Of a stretch of DNA of 64,000 bases, positions 60,284 to 64,000 are shown piece by piece (position 1 is the stretch's first letter; the number at the start of each line of letters is the position of its first letter). Source of the stretch: Acidobacteriota bacterium (lineage in GTDB: Bacteria; Acidobacteriota; Holophagae; Acanthopleuribacterales; Acanthopleuribacteraceae); NCBI GenBank assembly GCA_020637335.1, contig JACJWC010000011.1:1-64000 (forward strand), written 5' to 3'. The notes below the pieces were generated by a model. That model saw nothing but the letters and a program-made list of their open reading frames with translations, was not told where the DNA came from and ran no database searches. The position numbers and the translations under genes were made by a program.

Positions 60284-61401
60284 AGGGATCCTGCTGGTTA
60301 CTTCTGATTTTGTTAATTCAATGCGGACGCTCTGCTGCCCCTCCAATTGTGGGAATAGCGCTCAATAAAGCATATAGCCCAGGTGTTTTAACGGCATTGG
60401 ACCACATTAACCGCGAAGGCGGAATCCATGGCGTGCCGCTCCAACTCGCCGGATTAGACCCACCGCTCAGTGATTCGGCTTCTGCCGGCGATGCGCATGG
60501 CCACATCGTTAGCCTGCTCCAAAAAGAAGGAATATGTGCGATTGTGGGCCCCAGCGACTCAGCAACTGCCTTCAGCACGATTTCCCTGGTCCGACAAAGT
60601 GGCGTTCCCCACATCTTAACTACAGCAACCAACCCAGATCTTTCGGGCATTTCAGACAATACCTACCGCCTGTGTATGTCGGACCGCGAACAGGGCCCGC
60701 AAGTTGCCCAACACCTCCAACAATGGGGTAAAAATAGAATTGTCGTGGTCTATGTGCAGGACGATTACGGCCGCAATTTAAGCCAACTGGTAGAACGTTC
60801 GTTTAGCGGTCAGGGCGGCATGGTTTTGGCCAGTCTCTACCACAACAATGCACCCACACCTGATGACTTGGAGTTTTTGACCTATAACTTGCGCGAATTG
60901 AAGAATCAAGGTTTTGGTACCGCCCAAGATTGCCTTGTCTTTATTTGCCGCGTGCCGGCTGCTAAAACCTTTGTTCAGATTCTCGGCCAATTGGATTACC
61001 AGGTAGACCTTTTTGGATTGGACAATTTGGCCAGTCCAGCCTTTTTGGAGGCGGTTGAGCGCTATCCGGGAAAAACCCGAATCAGCCTTTTTTATGACCC
61101 AGACTATTCTGAAAGTAAAAACAAAGACTTTCAGCGCAATTACCGGCTGCGCACAGGGTTTGCTCCAGATGTGGGCAATGCCTTTGCCTACGAAGCCGTC
61201 ATGTTAATCGCGGAAGGTCTACGCCAGGAAGGGGCCAGCGCCAGCAACTTGGCAAGTTATTTAAATAAAATGACCAAAAATCACACCAAATACCACGGCA
61301 TTACCGGTACTTTTTCCTTTAACGATAAGGGTGATGCAGAACGCAACCTACAACTGGCAGAGGCACGCGAGGGTCAATGGGTTCTCGTAGAAGGCCCATA
61401 A
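60280..61401 (+). CDS. Periplasmic ligand-binding lipoprotein (branched-chain amino-acid type, Peripla_BP_6)
   Basis: This 373-aa protein begins with a lipoprotein signal (LLLILLIQC, acylated Cys15) and a type I periplasmic-binding fold (VGIALNKAYSPGVLTALDHIN, then GICAIVGPSDSATA near 90-105, and a second lobe from ~145, RIVVVYVQDDYGRNL). Relatives feed LivFGHM transporters, but no permease or ATPase gene is near. The start ATG overlaps the hybrid-kinase stop (ATGA), so the pair may form a sensing module, as in TmoS/LuxP-like arrangements. The ligand is unknown. An earlier in-frame ATG (60256) lies inside the kinase and would spoil the lipobox position. Confidence 0.88.
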   Translation: MKGSCWLLLILLIQCGRSAAPPIVGIALNKAYSPGVLTALDHINREGGIHGVPLQLAGLDPPLSDSASAGDAHGHIVSLLQKEGICAIVGPSDSATAFSTISLVRQSGVPHILTTATNPDLSGISDNTYRLCMSDREQGPQVAQHLQQWGKNRIVVVYVQDDYGRNLSQLVERSFSGQGGMVLASLYHNNAPTPDDLEFLTYNLRELKNQGFGTAQDCLVFICRVPAAKTFVQILGQLDYQVDLFGLDNLASPAFLEAVERYPGKTRISLFYDPDYSESKNKDFQRNYRLRTGFAPDVGNAFAYEAVMLIAEGLRQEGASASNLASYLNKMTKNHTKYHGITGTFSFNDKGDAERNLQLAEAREGQWVLVEGP

Positions 61402-61410
61402 GGAGTAATT

Positions 61411-64000
61411 ATGTTGGCAATTTTCTTTTCCCTGACTTGGATCCAGGCCCTTGGAGCCGATTTAGAGGGATTCCCAAACACGGCGGTTTGGGATACCAAT
61501 CGCCAACTGTATACGTCTTTGCGTTTTCCGGACACCACCAAAACCCCAGTCGGCAAAGGCCAAAACCTCCTTGTGCGCTATGGACACTTGATGGGCTTGG
61601 AATCCCCGCCCGAGCTGGTTTTGCAAAAAGAAGAAACCGATACGTTGGGCACCACTCACCAAACTTTTGGCCAAACCCATGGCGGAATACCGGTGTTCCC
61701 CAGCCAAATCCGCTTGCATTTTAAAGGCAGCCAGCTAAAGGCCCTTCAGGGATTTGGCCAAAATCATTTTGAGGAACCCGAGTCCTGGGTATCGGAAGAA
61801 CAAGCACACCGCATTGCCCTGGCTTGGCACCAATCGCTCTCAAATGGCGATTTACAGCCGGGCGATTTGGTTTGGTACAACCGCGAATCCACATATGGAA
61901 AAGCAGGAACCGCGCGACTTTGTTATCGATTTACCGCCACAACGAATCAGGACCAGTACTTTATCCTTGCTGATTCGGGCAAAGCCTATGACCGCTTACC
62001 GGGCCGGCACGACCTGCAAAGGCGCATTTATTCCGGCGGTTACGATTCCACCCACCTGGTCTGGCAAGAGGGCCAAACTTTACCTTTTGCTGGCAATGAT
62101 GCCGCGCTCATTAATCAACTAATCGAAACCTCCCGCCACACCCACAATTTATTTGCCAGCCTCACGGGCGGTGCCTACCAAAGTTTTGATGGCGCTGGCA
62201 AGATCATGAGCTGTGTATTGAGTCCTCCCGAGTTGGAGGAGGTCAATGCCTTTTGGAATGGCGCATACACTGGTTTTTCACCCGAATTGGTGATGGACGA
62301 CGTGATTGCCCACGAGTGGGGCCATGCCTATTCCCAATACAATCACGGCTTGATTTATCGCTGGCAATCCGGCGCCTTAAATGAATCCTACTCCGATATT
62401 TTTGGCGAGGCGGTAGATGTCCTGGATGGGCTGGGCAAAGATGAGCCATCGCCCCGCCGCAGTGATGAAGCGTATTCTCAATATTCCGCACCCCGGATGG
62501 AATTGGTAGTCAGCAACCCATCTGAAATTAGTGGGACTTATCCAGTCGGTACCGCCAGCTTTGGACCTACCCTTTCGGAAAGCGGCATTGCGGGAATGCT
62601 TGCCCTCGCGCAAGGTACCACCGGGAACCCGGACGAATGCTGCGGCGCCATTGCCAATCCTGCGGCGATCAGTGGCAAGATTGCCTTAATCAGTCGCGGA
62701 ACGTGTACGTTTGTTGAAAAAGTCAAAAATGCGCAAAATGCTGGCGCCATTGGCGTCGTGATTATTAACGTTCAAGGCAACAATACGGTCAGCATGGCGG
62801 GTGAAGACGCCAGTATTGTCATTCCGGTCGTTTCTGTCGGTTTGCAACACGGCACCCAAATTCGCACCAGTTTGTTAAATGGACCTGTTGACGTGACCCT
62901 GCGGCGCGATCCCAGCCCGCGCGAAAATTCCTACCGCTGGCTGATCGGCGAAGATAATGGCAGCGCCCTGCGCGATATGTGGACGCCGGTAGCGCGTAAC
63001 GATGCTGGAAAAGTCAGCGATGCGGTATATGTGTGTGGACCCGCCGATGACACCAATGATCAAGGTGGCGTCCACAGTAATTCCGGCGTATCCAACCACG
63101 CATTTGCACTATTGGTCGATGGCGGTCGCTACAACGGTCTGGACATTCCCGGTTTGGGCTGGACAAAAGCCCTGCATATCTATTGGCGAGCCTTGCGTTA
63201 CTACCAAACGCCAACCTCCGATTTTGCCATCCACGCCCAAGCTCTGCTTCAATCGGCTGAAGACCTGGTCGGTCAACCGCTTTATGAACCCAGCGTCAAC
63301 GATGGACCCTGGACCCAAATCTCTAACGATCAAATTACTACTGACGATCTGACCACTTTGCAAATGGTCCTCTACGCCACAGAAATGGCCGAATGGCCCA
63401 GTCAGTGCCAGTTCAGTCAGGTCCTGCAAGCAGGCCAGCCTGCCGCATGTTCGGGTACGCCCATTGTTTTGCTGGCCGAGGACTTTGATCAGGATCCCGC
63501 CAATTGGACCCGTTCCTCACAAGGCGTCAACCCGGAATTCACCAAACGCAACTGGAAATGGTTGGCCAGTGGACCCAACCGTCCCGATTCTGGCCTGCTT
63601 TACGCGACCAATTCGAAAGCCTACGGTTCATGTACGCAGGGTGGCGACCAATCGGGCCAGTTATTTGTCGAATCGCCCACGCTTCAACTGGTGCAAGATC
63701 CTCAAAATGCGCCCGTCTTGCTCACCTTTGACCACTATGTGGCCACTGAATCCGGTAAGGATGGCGGCATTGTCCAAATCGCCGTCAACCAGAACAACTG
63801 GCAAACCCTTAGTCCTGAACGTTTTACCCTTAATCCATACAATTCCTTTCTAGACGATCAGGCGATGGGCAATACCAATCCCCTGGCCGGCCAGCCCGGT
63901 TTTACAGGCAAAGATGATGGCGCCAACGCCAGTTCGTGGGGCACCTCGCAAGTGGATCTCACCTCGCTTTTGCAAGCAGGAGATCAGTTTAAGATTCGCT
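61411..64000 (+). CDS. Secreted M4 (thermolysin-family) metalloprotease with inserted PA domain, 3' truncated
   Basis: This frame stays open for 863 codons to the window edge. AAGGAG precedes the ATG by 6 bases. A short leader (MLAIFFSLTWIQALG) is followed by a propeptide-like region to ~200. The zinc site is HEWGH at 301-305 with the third ligand E325 in LNESYSD, and the proton-donor H555 in GVHSNSGVSNH. Between these lies a PA domain at ~400-490 (ISGKIALISRGTCTFVEKV), an insertion that usually shapes substrate access. After ~690 there is a beta-sandwich region (LLAEDFDQDP onward) continuing off the edge. It probably degrades extracellular protein. It begins 9 bp after the binding-lipoprotein stop and may share its transcript. 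Confidence 0.93.
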   Translation, partial: MLAIFFSLTWIQALGADLEGFPNTAVWDTNRQLYTSLRFPDTTKTPVGKGQNLLVRYGHLMGLESPPELVLQKEETDTLGTTHQTFGQTHGGIPVFPSQIRLHFKGSQLKALQGFGQNHFEEPESWVSEEQAHRIALAWHQSLSNGDLQPGDLVWYNRESTYGKAGTARLCYRFTATTNQDQYFILADSGKAYDRLPGRHDLQRRIYSGGYDSTHLVWQEGQTLPFAGNDAALINQLIETSRHTHNLFASLTGGAYQSFDGAGKIMSCVLSPPELEEVNAFWNGAYTGFSPELVMDDVIAHEWGHAYSQYNHGLIYRWQSGALNESYSDIFGEAVDVLDGLGKDEPSPRRSDEAYSQYSAPRMELVVSNPSEISGTYPVGTASFGPTLSESGIAGMLALAQGTTGNPDECCGAIANPAAISGKIALISRGTCTFVEKVKNAQNAGAIGVVIINVQGNNTVSMAGEDASIVIPVVSVGLQHGTQIRTSLLNGPVDVTLRRDPSPRENSYRWLIGEDNGSALRDMWTPVARNDAGKVSDAVYVCGPADDTNDQGGVHSNSGVSNHAFALLVDGGRYNGLDIPGLGWTKALHIYWRALRYYQTPTSDFAIHAQALLQSAEDLVGQPLYEPSVNDGPWTQISNDQITTDDLTTLQMVLYATEMAEWPSQCQFSQVLQAGQPAACSGTPIVLLAEDFDQDPANWTRSSQGVNPEFTKRNWKWLASGPNRPDSGLLYATNSKAYGSCTQGGDQSGQLFVESPTLQLVQDPQNAPVLLTFDHYVATESGKDGGIVQIAVNQNNWQTLSPERFTLNPYNSFLDDQAMGNTNPLAGQPGFTGKDDGANASSWGTSQVDLTSLLQAGDQFKIR

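Overview
The window is about 64 kb of bacterial chromosome, roughly half to mid-50s % GC by eye, with tightly packed genes (many 4-bp ATGA/GTGA/TTGA overlaps). The gene mix suggests a free-living Gram-negative, secretory bacterium. It includes CRTAC1/FG-GAP and TPR proteins, propeller-containing histidine kinases, an exported cyanophycinase-like hydrolase, a VgrG/DUF2169 type VI secretion cassette, an M4 protease and a CarH/LitR-like MerR regulator. Together these fit Acidobacteriota of the Holophagae/Acanthopleuribacter kind, but no rRNA or marker gene is present, so that assignment is a weak inference.

Layout. (1) 1-25.2 kb is a defence island. On the minus strand it holds a complete type 2 BREX (Pgl) set, transcribed pglW-pglX-pglY-pglZ-brxD-brxHI, followed by a large SF1 helicase. 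A ParE-like toxin-antitoxin pair on the opposite strand sits exactly between pglZ and brxD. It is bracketed by a 178-bp direct duplication of the pglZ/brxD junction. Facing the island on the plus strand is a three-gene cassette (phosphoribosyltransferase, DprA/SLOG-like protein, unknown 136-aa protein) that lies between two copies of a ~145-bp direct repeat. (2) 25.2-29.9 kb is a repeat mosaic of GTGG-headed palindromes (REP-like) with segmental duplications and one small predicted exported protein. It ends in a group II intron whose insertion point splits one of these palindromes. (3) 29.9-42.2 kb is mostly housekeeping and accessory: xanthine dehydrogenase-type XdhA/XdhB, a REP-associated tyrosine transposase (RAYT) flanked by the same palindromes, MscS, an Ada + 2OG-oxygenase DNA-repair pair, a DUF4919-like protein, and a divergent TPR/CRTAC1 pair. 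(4) 42.3-51.7 kb has glutamine synthetase, a secreted S51/cyanophycinase-like enzyme with a PPC domain, and an orphan T6SS spike/adaptor/effector-like operon. (5) 52-64 kb has queD-FAD oxidase-P-loop kinase, then a signalling run (propeller histidine kinase, B12-type MerR, hybrid kinase, periplasmic binding lipoprotein) and a thermolysin-family protease with an inserted PA domain that runs off the right edge.

How the parts work together. In BREX, PglX is the DNA methyltransferase that marks self, PglZ, PglY, BrxD and BrxHI are required for phage exclusion, and PglW is a kinase. All six genes look intact. The low-GC patch inside pglX suggests a recently exchanged target-recognition segment. 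The toxin-antitoxin pair may stabilise the island. The RAYT and the palindromes form a self-consistent REP system that is spread through the intergenic DNA and also served as landing site for the intron. All functions are read from sequence motifs; no database search was run.
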